This document shows, in pieces, positions 39,360 through 47,001 of a stretch of DNA of 64,000 nucleotides. The stretch is taken from assembly GCA_014649155.1 (NCBI GenBank), contig BMSM01000028.1, positions 1-64,000 on the forward strand, given 5' to 3'. The position numbers and the translations under genes are program-made. Under the pieces are notes generated by a model, which had not been told where the DNA came from, searched no databases, and saw only the letters and a program-made list of their open reading frames with translations. The DNA is from Streptomyces griseoviridis (GTDB lineage: Bacteria; Actinomycetota; Actinomycetes; Streptomycetales; Streptomycetaceae). How positions within the stretch are numbered: the stretch's first letter is position 1; every line of letters begins with the position of its first letter.

Positions 39360-39985
39360 CCAGGCGTCGAACCCGGTGGCTCTGGCGGCCCGGCGCGCGA
39401 ACACCTCCGCACGCCGGTCCGCCGACTGCCGCAGCGCCGCCTTCCGCTCCCGCGCGCGGAGCCGGTCCGGGTACACCCGCCCGCCGAGGTGGTCGCTCTC
39501 GTGGGCGAGGCACCGGGCGAAGTGCCCCGTGCCCGCGACGCGCGGCGGGACGCCGTCCCGGTCGAACCCCCGCACCACCGCCCGGTCCGGCCGCGGCACC
39601 TCCCTCACGGCACCCGGCACCGCCAGGCATCCCTCGCTGTCCTCCGGCAGCCGCCGCTCGCCCGGACCGAGCGGCTCCAGCACCGGATTGACGATATGCC
39701 CGACATGTCGGCCTCCCTCGTCGTCCGGGCAGTCATGACGAACAGGCGCGGGCCGACGCCGACCTGATGCGCCGCCGGTCCGGCGCCCTCGGTGACGTAC
39801 ATGGTGCGGACCATGCCGTCGATGAGCGCGGCGAGGTCGGGTCCGAACCCGGTGACGTCCCGGCACGGCTTGCGCAGCACCTCTTCGCCCGCCTCGGTCA
39901 CCCGCCGCACGGAGCCGCGCCGGGCCTCGGGCGCGAACGGCGGGCAGGCGGCGACGGGCCGCCCCGGTACGAGGACGCTCGGCAT
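39360..39985 (-). pseudogene. def: Frameshifted peptide deformylase
   Basis: From ATG 39985 (GGGGAG ribosome site) the frame encodes 83 residues ending GPAAHQVGVGPRLFV, the first deformylase motif, though the usual GLAA reads GPAA. At 39737 the family sequence continues only in the other frame: HDCPDDEGGRHVGHIVNPVL, then EGCLAVPG and HESDHLGG, which carry the metal-binding Cys and two His. One missing base explains this. The expected stop after TGFDA also reads TGG instead of TGA, so the second frame runs on into antisense sequence. Without a sequencing error the gene cannot make a normal enzyme. Streptomyces carries other deformylases, so loss is tolerable. Confidence 0.8.
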
Positions 39986-40084
39986 GCTGGTCTCCCCTTC
40001 GGTCCATGAGTACGGCCGGCCGGTCCGGTGAGGGGCCGGCTCGTCGACGAGCATGGCAGGGGAGCCCGCAGGACCGCTCGGCCC

Positions 40085-40093
40085 TGTGGACAA
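40085..40093 (-). other. DnaA box
   Basis: TGTGGACAA on the plus strand is the perfect Streptomyces DnaA box TTGTCCACA read on the minus strand. It is intergenic, and a second copy lies 41 bp away. Confidence 0.6.
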
Positions 40094-40107
40094 CTCGTCA
40101 CCCGTCG

Positions 40108-40145
40108 GCAGAGGGCCGCTGTCCCTGTGGACAACGGCCCTCTGC
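40108..40145. terminator. 11-bp hairpin carrying a DnaA box in its loop, after the NlpC/P60 gene
   Basis: GCAGAGGGCCG and CGGCCCTCTGC are perfect inverted repeats around a 16-base loop. The loop ends in TGTGGACAA (40126-40134), a perfect DnaA box. The hairpin lies 37 bases after the NlpC/P60 stop codon and probably ends its transcript. Confidence 0.55.
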
Positions 40146-40181
40146 GCGGGGGTTCGGGGTGGGTGGCGCGAACGCCCGGGA

Positions 40182-41042
40182 CTACAGCACGCGGACGGCG
40201 CCGCTCGGCGGGTCGTAGGAGAGCGGCTTCTCGACGACGCCGGTGGAGGAGTTCTGCGCGCCGACGAACATGCCGCCGCCGACGTAGACGCCCACGTGGT
40301 AGGCGCTGCCCGCGCCGCCCCAGTACAGGATGTCGCCCGGCTGGAGGCTGTCCAGCGAGACCTGGGTGCCGGCCACGGACTGGTCCTGGGAGACGCGCGG
40401 CAGGCTCACGCCGACCTGCTTGAACGCGGCCTGGACGAGACCGGAGCAGTCGTAGGCGGACGGGCCGGTGGCGCCGGAGACGTACGCCTTGCCGACCTGG
40501 GCCTGGACGAAGGAGACGACCGCGGCGGCGGAACCGGTCGCCGTGGACGCGCTGGTGCTGGTGCTGGTGCTGGCGCCCGTGGACGTGGAGGCGCCGGTGG
40601 AACCCGAGCCGGAGCCCGAGTCCGTGGACGCGGTCAGGGTGGCGCGCTCGGCGTCGCGCGAGGCGCGTTCCGCGGCGGCCTTGCGGGCCTCCTCCTCGGC
40701 CTTCTTCTTGGCCTCGGCGGCCTTCTTCTTGGCTTCCTTCAGGTCCGCCTTGGCTTCCTTGGCGGCCTTGGCGGCGGCAGCGTCACGCTCGGCCTGCAGC
40801 TCGTAGTTCGCGGCGGCCTGCTGCGTGGCGTCCGCGGACTGCGCGACCTGAGCGGCCAGGTCGGCCGTCAGGGTGGGCAGCTCCAGGGTCTGCGTCACCG
40901 GCTCGGCCGCGTTCGCCGAACCCGACGCTCCGGCCACTGCCAGGGTGCTGAGCACACCTCCGGCAACTCCGGCCCGCATCGCGACGGTCGACGCGCTGCG
41001 GCGGGGCTTCCGGTGGCTGCGTATGTGAGCGGTGTGGGACAT
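40182..41042 (-). CDS. Secreted NlpC/P60 peptidoglycan hydrolase, 286 aa
   Basis: A long signal peptide (about 1-46, cleaved near SANAAEP) leads to an alanine/lysine-rich coiled coil (75-135) and a Ser/Thr/Gly linker (138-172). The C-terminal NlpC/P60 cysteine peptidase follows, with C199 in YDCSGLVQAAF, GDILYWGG near 236, and H249 in AYHVGVYVGGG. It should cleave stem-peptide bonds of the cell wall, as RipA-like enzymes do. The leader of the transcript lies in the 41043-41200 region; no c-di-AMP riboswitch motif, common before such genes, was found. Confidence 0.92.
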   Translation of the reverse strand: MSHTAHIRSHRKPRRSASTVAMRAGVAGGVLSTLAVAGASGSANAAEPVTQTLELPTLTADLAAQVAQSADATQQAAANYELQAERDAAAAKAAKEAKADLKEAKKKAAEAKKKAEEEARKAAAERASRDAERATLTASTDSGSGSGSTGASTSTGASTSTSTSASTATGSAAAVVSFVQAQVGKAYVSGATGPSAYDCSGLVQAAFKQVGVSLPRVSQDQSVAGTQVSLDSLQPGDILYWGGAGSAYHVGVYVGGGMFVGAQNSSTGVVEKPLSYDPPSGAVRVL

Positions 41043-41592
41043 GAGTACAACCGGTATCAGGAGCTCCTCCACACCTTCAAGAAACGTGTCCTGCGCCACA
41101 GTTGTTCGATCGGTGTCGTGAATCCCGGGCGCGTCGCCGTTCCTTGACGTCTTAACGGACATTGCGGACGGCTGTAACAAGCCTGTGATCACGCGCTTTG
41201 ATCGTTACGCCCGAATTGCTCCCCGCTTACCACCGGTTGAGGCAGTTGGCCAAGCCCGCTTCTCAGGCGGCTCTCATGGATGTGGCAGAGGTCACGGAAC
41301 GGTTACCCGGGCGACGGCGTCCGCTCGTGAACGCGCTCACGCGTTCACATCGCCCCTCCCGCCGGCCCGCCAGGTGTGAACGGATCGCACTATCAAGAGA
41401 TCATGTCCAGCGCCAATTTGCATGCAAGCGCACCTTCTTGATATTGAGACGACGCCGCTGAGCAGCGGCGACGAGGGAAAATGTCACCTCTCGTGATCAG
41501 TCGGAAGCTTCCTGTGTGAAGATCACCGCTCATCCGACTTCATGATCCTTCGTCAGGTGGTGGAGATCACAAAGCTTGTGCAATACCCCGTG
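41043..41592. other. Intergenic region between NlpC/P60 and the nuo operon
   Basis: These 550 bases hold no coding frame and are the most AT-rich part of the window. They should contain the NlpC/P60 promoter (minus strand) and distal control sequences for nuo. A perfect inverted repeat, GTGAACGCG (41327-41335) and CGCGTTCAC (41340-41348), lies in the middle. Several TGTGA/TCACA half-sites occur further on. Confidence 0.5.
41327..41348. promoter_or_regulatory. Perfect 9-bp inverted repeat GTGAACGCG/CGCGTTCAC
   Basis: The arms are separated by CTCA. The half-site GTGAAC resembles Rex half-sites, but the spacing does not match the Rex operator. The bound factor is unknown. Confidence 0.5.
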
Positions 41593-41655
41593 TCGCAGAT
41601 CACAGAGCGGCGGGCATAAGATGCGGAGCAGTTGGGCTTGTGACCTGCTTCACAT
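41593..41655 (+). promoter_or_regulatory. nuo promoter and Rex-type operator
   Basis: TAAGAT at 41617-41622 is a -10 candidate, with a weak TCGCAG -35 at 41593-41598, 18 bases upstream. Downstream, TTGTGACCTGCTTCACAT (41638-41655) matches the Rex operator pattern TTGTGA-N6-TCACAA in eleven of twelve positions. Rex senses NADH/NAD+ and in S. coelicolor represses respiratory genes, including nuo, when NADH is low. Here the site is just after the predicted transcript start, so binding would block elongation or promoter clearance. Confidence 0.7.
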
Positions 41656-41760
41656 GTTCTCGATCTTCGCCGGGACCAGCGGGGCTCGTGGGACTCCTGG
41701 GGCGGTCGTGACCCAAGCAAACCGCCAGCAGTCAGCGCCGACTGAGAGGAGCGAGGAGCG

Positions 41761-42120
41761 GTGAACGCGTATGCGCCCATCCTCGTACTGGGAGCCCTCG
41801 GGGCAGGCTTTGCGATCTTCTCCGTGGTCATGGCCACGCTGATCGGTCCGAAGCGGTACAACCGGGCCAAGCTCGAGGCCTACGAGTGCGGGATCGAGCC
41901 GACCCCCACGCCGGCCGGCGGCGGGCGCTTCCCCATCAAGTACTACCTGACGGCGATGCTCTTCATCGTCTTCGACATCGAGATCGTCTTCCTCTACCCC
42001 TGGGCCGTCACCTTCGACGCCCTGGGGATCTTCGGGCTCGTGGAGATGCTGCTCTTCGTGCTCACCGTCTTCGTCGCGTACGCGTACGTATGGCGGCGCG
42101 GCGGCCTGGAATGGGACTGA
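41761..42120 (+). CDS. nuoA: NADH:quinone oxidoreductase subunit A
   Basis: The 119-residue membrane subunit has three helices and the conserved loop YECGIEPTPTPAGGGRFPIK, which lies near the quinone site of complex I. Its GTG start is preceded by GAGGAG. It is the first gene of a 14-gene operon that runs to 57861 and encodes proton-pumping complex I. Confidence 0.97.
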   Translation: MNAYAPILVLGALGAGFAIFSVVMATLIGPKRYNRAKLEAYECGIEPTPTPAGGGRFPIKYYLTAMLFIVFDIEIVFLYPWAVTFDALGIFGLVEMLLFVLTVFVAYAYVWRRGGLEWD

Positions 42121-42133
42121 GGGGCCTTTAGTC

Positions 42134-42684
<551 letters not shown>

Positions 42685-42688
<4 letters not shown>

Positions 42689-43419
42689 GCGACGCAGGCG
42701 GCACCAACCCCGAACGGGACCTCTCCGCGGAGAACCTCCCCGGCCAGCGCGGCCAGGGCGGCGAGGAGATCCGCGTCCAGCGCGGCATGTTCGGCGCGAA
42801 CAACGGCGGCGACACCTCCGGCTACGGCGGGCTGGTCCGCTCGGTCCGACTCCCGGGACCGGCGAGCAGGCCGTACGGGGGGTGGTTCGACGAGGTCGCC
42901 GACGAACTGGAGGGCGCGCTGGAGGAACAGGGCCTGCTCCCGGAGAACGCCATCGGGAAGACGGTCGTCGACCGCGGCGAGCTGACCTTCCACATCGAGC
43001 GCGAGCACCTGGTCCGCGTCGCCCGCACCCTGCGCGACGACCCGGCGCTCCGCTTCGAGCTGTGCACCGGCGTCAGCGGCGTCCACTACCCGCACGACAA
43101 GGGCCGCGAGCTGCACGCCGTCTACCACCTGCGCTCGATCACCCACAACCGGCTGATCCGCCTGGAGGTCAGCGCCCCCGACGGCGACCCGCACATCCCG
43201 TCGCTGGTCGAGGTCTACCCGACCAACGACTGGCACGAGCGCGAGACGTACGACTTCTTCGGCATCGTCTTCGACGGCCACCCCGCGCTGACCCGGATCA
43301 TGATGCCGGACGACTGGCAGGGCTTCCCGCAGCGCAAGGACTACCCCCTCGGCGGCATCCCCGTCGAGTACAAGGGCGCCCAGATCCCGGCTCCGGACCA
43401 GCGGAGGTCGTACTCATGA
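42685..43419 (+). CDS. nuoC: NADH:quinone oxidoreductase subunit C
   Basis: The 244-residue 30-kDa-type subunit stabilises the quinone module with NuoD. The family signature is TNDWHERETYDFFGIVFDGH near residue 185, followed by LTRIMMPDDWQGFPQRKDYP. The first 60 residues are hydrophilic and variable. The ATG overlaps the nuoB stop and the TGA overlaps the nuoD start. Confidence 0.97.
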
Positions 43420-44792
43420 GCACTCCCCACCCGTCGCCCGGCCGGCACTCCTCGTCGGACCCCTTCGGGGCCACCTCCACGACCGCTCCCCCCAGGGAGA
43501 CCACCGAGGGCACCGTGTACACGGTCACCGGCGGTGACTGGGACGAGGTCGTCCAGTCCGCGGCCCGCGCCGACGACGAGCGCATCGTCGTCAACATGGG
43601 ACCGCAGCACCCCTCCACGCACGGCGTGCTCCGCCTGATCCTGGAGATCGAGGGCGAGACCGTCACCGAGGCCCGCTGCGGCATCGGCTACCTGCACACC
43701 GGCATCGAGAAGAACCTCGAGTACCGGACGTGGACCCAGGGCACCACCTTCGTGACGCGCATGGACTACCTGACGCCGTTCTTCAACGAGGCGGCGTACT
43801 GCCTCGCCGTCGAGAAGCTCCTCGGCATCGAGGACCAGGTACCCGACCGCGCCTCGGTCATCCGCGTCCTCCTCATGGAGCTGAACCGGATGTCGTCCCA
43901 CCTGGTGGCCATCGCCACCGGCGGCATGGAACTCGGCGCCACCACGATCATGATCTACGGCTTCCGTGATCGTGAACTGATTCTCGACCTCTACGAGCTG
44001 ATCACCGGCCTGCGGATGAACCACGCGTACATCCGGCCCGGCGGACTCGCCCAGGACCTGCCGCCCGGCGCGGTCGACCAGCTCCGCGAGTTCGTGAAGA
44101 AGATGCGGAAGAACCTCCCGGAGTACGACAAGCTCGCCACCGGCAATCCCATCTTCAAGGCCCGCATGCAGGACGTCGGCTACCTCGACCTGGCCGGCTG
44201 CATGGCCCTCGGCGCCACCGGCCCGATCCTGCGCTCCACCGGCCTGCCGCACGACCTGCGCAAGTCCCAGCCGTACTGCGGTTACGAGACGTACGACTTC
44301 GACATCCCGACCGCCGACACCTGTGACGCCTACGGCCGCTTCCTGATCCGCCTGGAGGAGATGCGGCAGTCGCTCCGGATCGTCGAGCAGTGCCTGGACC
44401 GGCTGAAGCCCGGCCCGGTCATGGTCCCGGACAAGAAGATCGCCTGGCCCGCCCAGCTCGCCCTGGGACCGGACGGACTGGGCAACTCCCTCGACCACAT
44501 CAAGAAGATCATGGGCACCTCCATGGAGGCCCTGATCCACCACTTCAAGCTGGTCACCGAGGGCTTCCGGGTACCGCCCGGACAGGCGTACACGGCGGTC
44601 GAGTCGCCCAAGGGCGAACTCGGGGCGCACGTCGTCTCCGACGGCGGCACCCGCCCCTTCCGGGTCCACTTCCGCGACCCGTCCTTCACCAACCTGCAGG
44701 CCATGGCGGCGATGTGCGAGGGCGGCCAGGTCGCCGACGTCATCGTCGCGGTGGCGTCCATCGACCCCGTGATGGGAGGCGTCGACCGGTGA
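43416..44792 (+). CDS. nuoD: NADH:quinone oxidoreductase subunit D
   Basis: The 458-residue 49-kDa subunit forms the quinone-binding cavity with NuoB. Landmarks are MGPQHPSTHGVLRL near residue 62, with the quinone-site histidine, RMDYLTPFFNEAAYCLAVE near 115, and the C-terminal DPVMGGVDR. The first 45 residues form a serine/threonine-rich extension. It overlaps both neighbours by four bases. Confidence 0.97.
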   Translation: MSTPHPSPGRHSSSDPFGATSTTAPPRETTEGTVYTVTGGDWDEVVQSAARADDERIVVNMGPQHPSTHGVLRLILEIEGETVTEARCGIGYLHTGIEKNLEYRTWTQGTTFVTRMDYLTPFFNEAAYCLAVEKLLGIEDQVPDRASVIRVLLMELNRMSSHLVAIATGGMELGATTIMIYGFRDRELILDLYELITGLRMNHAYIRPGGLAQDLPPGAVDQLREFVKKMRKNLPEYDKLATGNPIFKARMQDVGYLDLAGCMALGATGPILRSTGLPHDLRKSQPYCGYETYDFDIPTADTCDAYGRFLIRLEEMRQSLRIVEQCLDRLKPGPVMVPDKKIAWPAQLALGPDGLGNSLDHIKKIMGTSMEALIHHFKLVTEGFRVPPGQAYTAVESPKGELGAHVVSDGGTRPFRVHFRDPSFTNLQAMAAMCEGGQVADVIVAVASIDPVMGGVDR

Positions 44793-45652
44793 CCACCAGT
44801 TCCTCTCAGCGGGGCGTCGGACTCGGCATGCCCGAGCTGCCCGCGCCCGACTACCCGGACGACGTACGGGCCCGTCTGGAGGCCGACGCGCGCGAGGTCG
44901 TCGCCCGCTACCCGGACTCCCGCTCCGCCCTGCTGCCGCTGCTGCACCTCGTGCAGTCGGAGGAGGGCCACGTCACGCGCACCGGCATGCGGTTCTGCGC
45001 GGAGGTGCTCGGCCTGACCACCGCCGAGGTCACCGCCGTGGCGACCTTCTACACCATGTACCGGCGCCGGCCGAGCGGCGACTACCAGGTGGGCGTCTGC
45101 ACCAACACCCTGTGCGCGGTCATGGGCGGCGACGCCATCTTCGAAGAGCTCCAGGAGCACCTGGGCGTCGGCAACGGCGAGACCACCGACGACGGCAGGA
45201 TCACCCTGGAGCACATCGAGTGCAACGCGGCCTGCGACTACGCCCCGGTCGTGATGGTCAACTGGGAGTTCTTCGACAACCAGACGCCCGCGAGCGCCCG
45301 CCGCATGGTCGACGACCTGCGGGCCGGCCGGCCGGTGACGCCCACGCGCGGGGCGCCCCTGTGCACCTTCAAGGAGACCGCCCGCATCCTGGCGGGCTTC
45401 CCCGACGAGCGGGAGGGCGCCGTCGAGGCCGGCGGGAGCGCGGGACCCGCCTCCCTGGTCGGCCTGAAGCTGGCGAAGGGCGAGCACCCCGCCGCGCGCG
45501 TGGTGCACCCGCGCGGCGCGGCGGCGCCCCACGGCGAACCGCCGCACGAGCCGTCCCCGACCGAACACCTCAGTTCGCACGACGCGCCGCAGGACACATC
45601 GGCCAGCGACCCGGCGAACCCGGCCGGGCCCACCGCCGAGGAGGGGGAGTGA
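44789..45652 (+). CDS. nuoE: NADH:quinone oxidoreductase subunit E, with long C-terminal tail
   Basis: The thioredoxin-like 24-kDa subunit binds the [2Fe-2S] cluster N1a through cysteines in VCTNTLCAVMGG and ECNAACDYAP. The domain ends near residue 212. The remaining 75 residues are low-complexity (GEHPAARVVHP, HLSSHDAPQDTSASDPA) and absent from most family members, making the protein 287 residues long. GTG 44789 overlaps the nuoD stop, and the stop shares one base with the nuoF start. Confidence 0.96.
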   Translation: MTTSSSQRGVGLGMPELPAPDYPDDVRARLEADAREVVARYPDSRSALLPLLHLVQSEEGHVTRTGMRFCAEVLGLTTAEVTAVATFYTMYRRRPSGDYQVGVCTNTLCAVMGGDAIFEELQEHLGVGNGETTDDGRITLEHIECNAACDYAPVVMVNWEFFDNQTPASARRMVDDLRAGRPVTPTRGAPLCTFKETARILAGFPDEREGAVEAGGSAGPASLVGLKLAKGEHPAARVVHPRGAAAPHGEPPHEPSPTEHLSSHDAPQDTSASDPANPAGPTAEEGE

Positions 45653-47001
45653 TGACCTTGGCAGCCGAGATCAAGGACCACAGCCCGGAGAAGCTGCTGG
45701 CACCCGTGCTGTCGGCCTTCTGGGACGAGGACCGGTCCTGGACGCTGGACGTGTACCGCCGGCACGACGGGTACGAGGGACTCCGCAAGGCGCTGGCCAT
45801 GACCCCGGACGACCTGATCGCGTACGTCAAGGAGGCCGGACTGCGCGGTCGCGGCGGCGCCGGCTTCCCCACCGGGATGAAGTGGCAGTTCATCCCCCAG
45901 GGCGACGGCAAGCCGCACTACCTCGTGGTCAACGCCGACGAGTCGGAGCCGGGGACCTGCAAGGACATCCCGCTCCTCTTCGCGAACCCGCACAGCCTCA
46001 TCGAGGGCATCGTCATCGCGTGCTACGCCATCAGGTCGTCGCACGCCTTCGTCTATCTGCGGGGAGAAGTCGTCCCCGTACTGCGGCGCCTGCACGCGGC
46101 CGTCGCCGAGGCGTACGCGGCGGGCTTCCTCGGCGAGGACATCCTGGGCAGCGGACTCGACCTGGACCTCACCGTGCACGCGGGCGCGGGCGCGTACATC
46201 TGCGGTGAGGAGACCGCCCTGCTCGACTCGCTCGAAGGCCGCCGCGGGCAACCGCGGCTCCGTCCCCCCTTCCCCGCCGTGGCCGGCCTCTACGCCTGCC
46301 CCACCGTGGTGAACAACGTCGAGTCGATCGCCTCGGTTCCCGCCATCCTGCACAAGGGCAAGGACTGGTTCCGGTCGATGGGCAGCGAGAAGTCCCCGGG
46401 CTTCACGCTGTACTCCCTCTCCGGTCACGTCGCCAGTCCCGGCCAGTACGAGGCGCCGCTCGGCATCACGCTCCGCCAGCTCCTCGACATGAGCGGCGGC
46501 ATGCGCCCCGGGCACCGGCTGAAGTTCTGGACACCGGGCGGCTCCTCCACGCCGATGTTCACCGAGGAGCACCTCGACGTCCCCCTCGACTACGAAGGAG
46601 TGGGCGCCGCGGGTTCCATGCTCGGCACGAAGGCCCTCCAGTGCTTCGACGAGACGACCTGCGTGGTCCGCGCCGTCACCCGCTGGACCGAGTTCTACGC
46701 CCACGAGTCCTGCGGCAAGTGCACGCCCTGCCGCGAGGGGACGTACTGGCTGGTGCAGTTGCTGCGCGACATCGAGGCCGGCAAGGGCCGGATGGAAGAC
46801 CTCGACAAGCTGAACGACATCGCCGACAACATCAACGGCAAGTCCTTCTGCGCCCTCGGCGACGGCGCCGCCTCGCCGATCTTCTCCTCGCTGAAGTACT
46901 TCCGCGAGGAGTACGAGCAGCACATCACGGGCCGCGGCTGCCCCTTCGACCCCGCGAAGTCGACGGCCTGGGCCGATCACCGTACGGAGGTGAACGCATG
47001 A
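45652..47001 (+). CDS. nuoF: NADH:quinone oxidoreductase subunit F
   Basis: The 449-residue 51-kDa subunit binds NADH, FMN and cluster N3, where electrons enter complex I. GLRGRGGAGFPTGMKW near residue 63 is the NADH/FMN loop, GAGAYICGEETALLDSLEG near 181 also contacts FMN, and ESCGKCTPCREG near 354 carries the cluster cysteines. ATG 45652 overlaps the nuoE stop by one base (TGATG). Confidence 0.97.
   Translation: MTLAAEIKDHSPEKLLAPVLSAFWDEDRSWTLDVYRRHDGYEGLRKALAMTPDDLIAYVKEAGLRGRGGAGFPTGMKWQFIPQGDGKPHYLVVNADESEPGTCKDIPLLFANPHSLIEGIVIACYAIRSSHAFVYLRGEVVPVLRRLHAAVAEAYAAGFLGEDILGSGLDLDLTVHAGAGAYICGEETALLDSLEGRRGQPRLRPPFPAVAGLYACPTVVNNVESIASVPAILHKGKDWFRSMGSEKSPGFTLYSLSGHVASPGQYEAPLGITLRQLLDMSGGMRPGHRLKFWTPGGSSTPMFTEEHLDVPLDYEGVGAAGSMLGTKALQCFDETTCVVRAVTRWTEFYAHESCGKCTPCREGTYWLVQLLRDIEAGKGRMEDLDKLNDIADNINGKSFCALGDGAASPIFSSLKYFREEYEQHITGRGCPFDPAKSTAWADHRTEVNA

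Noticed and set aside
37458..40007. An 849-codon minus-strand frame that joins a GNAT enzyme to deformylase-like sequence.
   Set aside because: The middle part is antisense to a clear flavoprotein gene. The GC-rich third codon positions keep the opposite frame open. The two real parts have their own starts.
40085..40145. Replication origin.
   Set aside because: Only two DnaA boxes are clustered here, and dnaA, dnaN and an AT-rich unwinding element are absent.
41043..41200. c-di-AMP riboswitch upstream of the NlpC/P60 gene.
   Set aside because: The conserved core segments of the ydaO class were not found on the minus strand, although such riboswitches often precede wall hydrolases in Streptomyces.
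41376..41393. Second Rex operator (TGTGAACGGATCGCAC).
   Set aside because: The right half does not fit TTCACA and the symmetry is poor.
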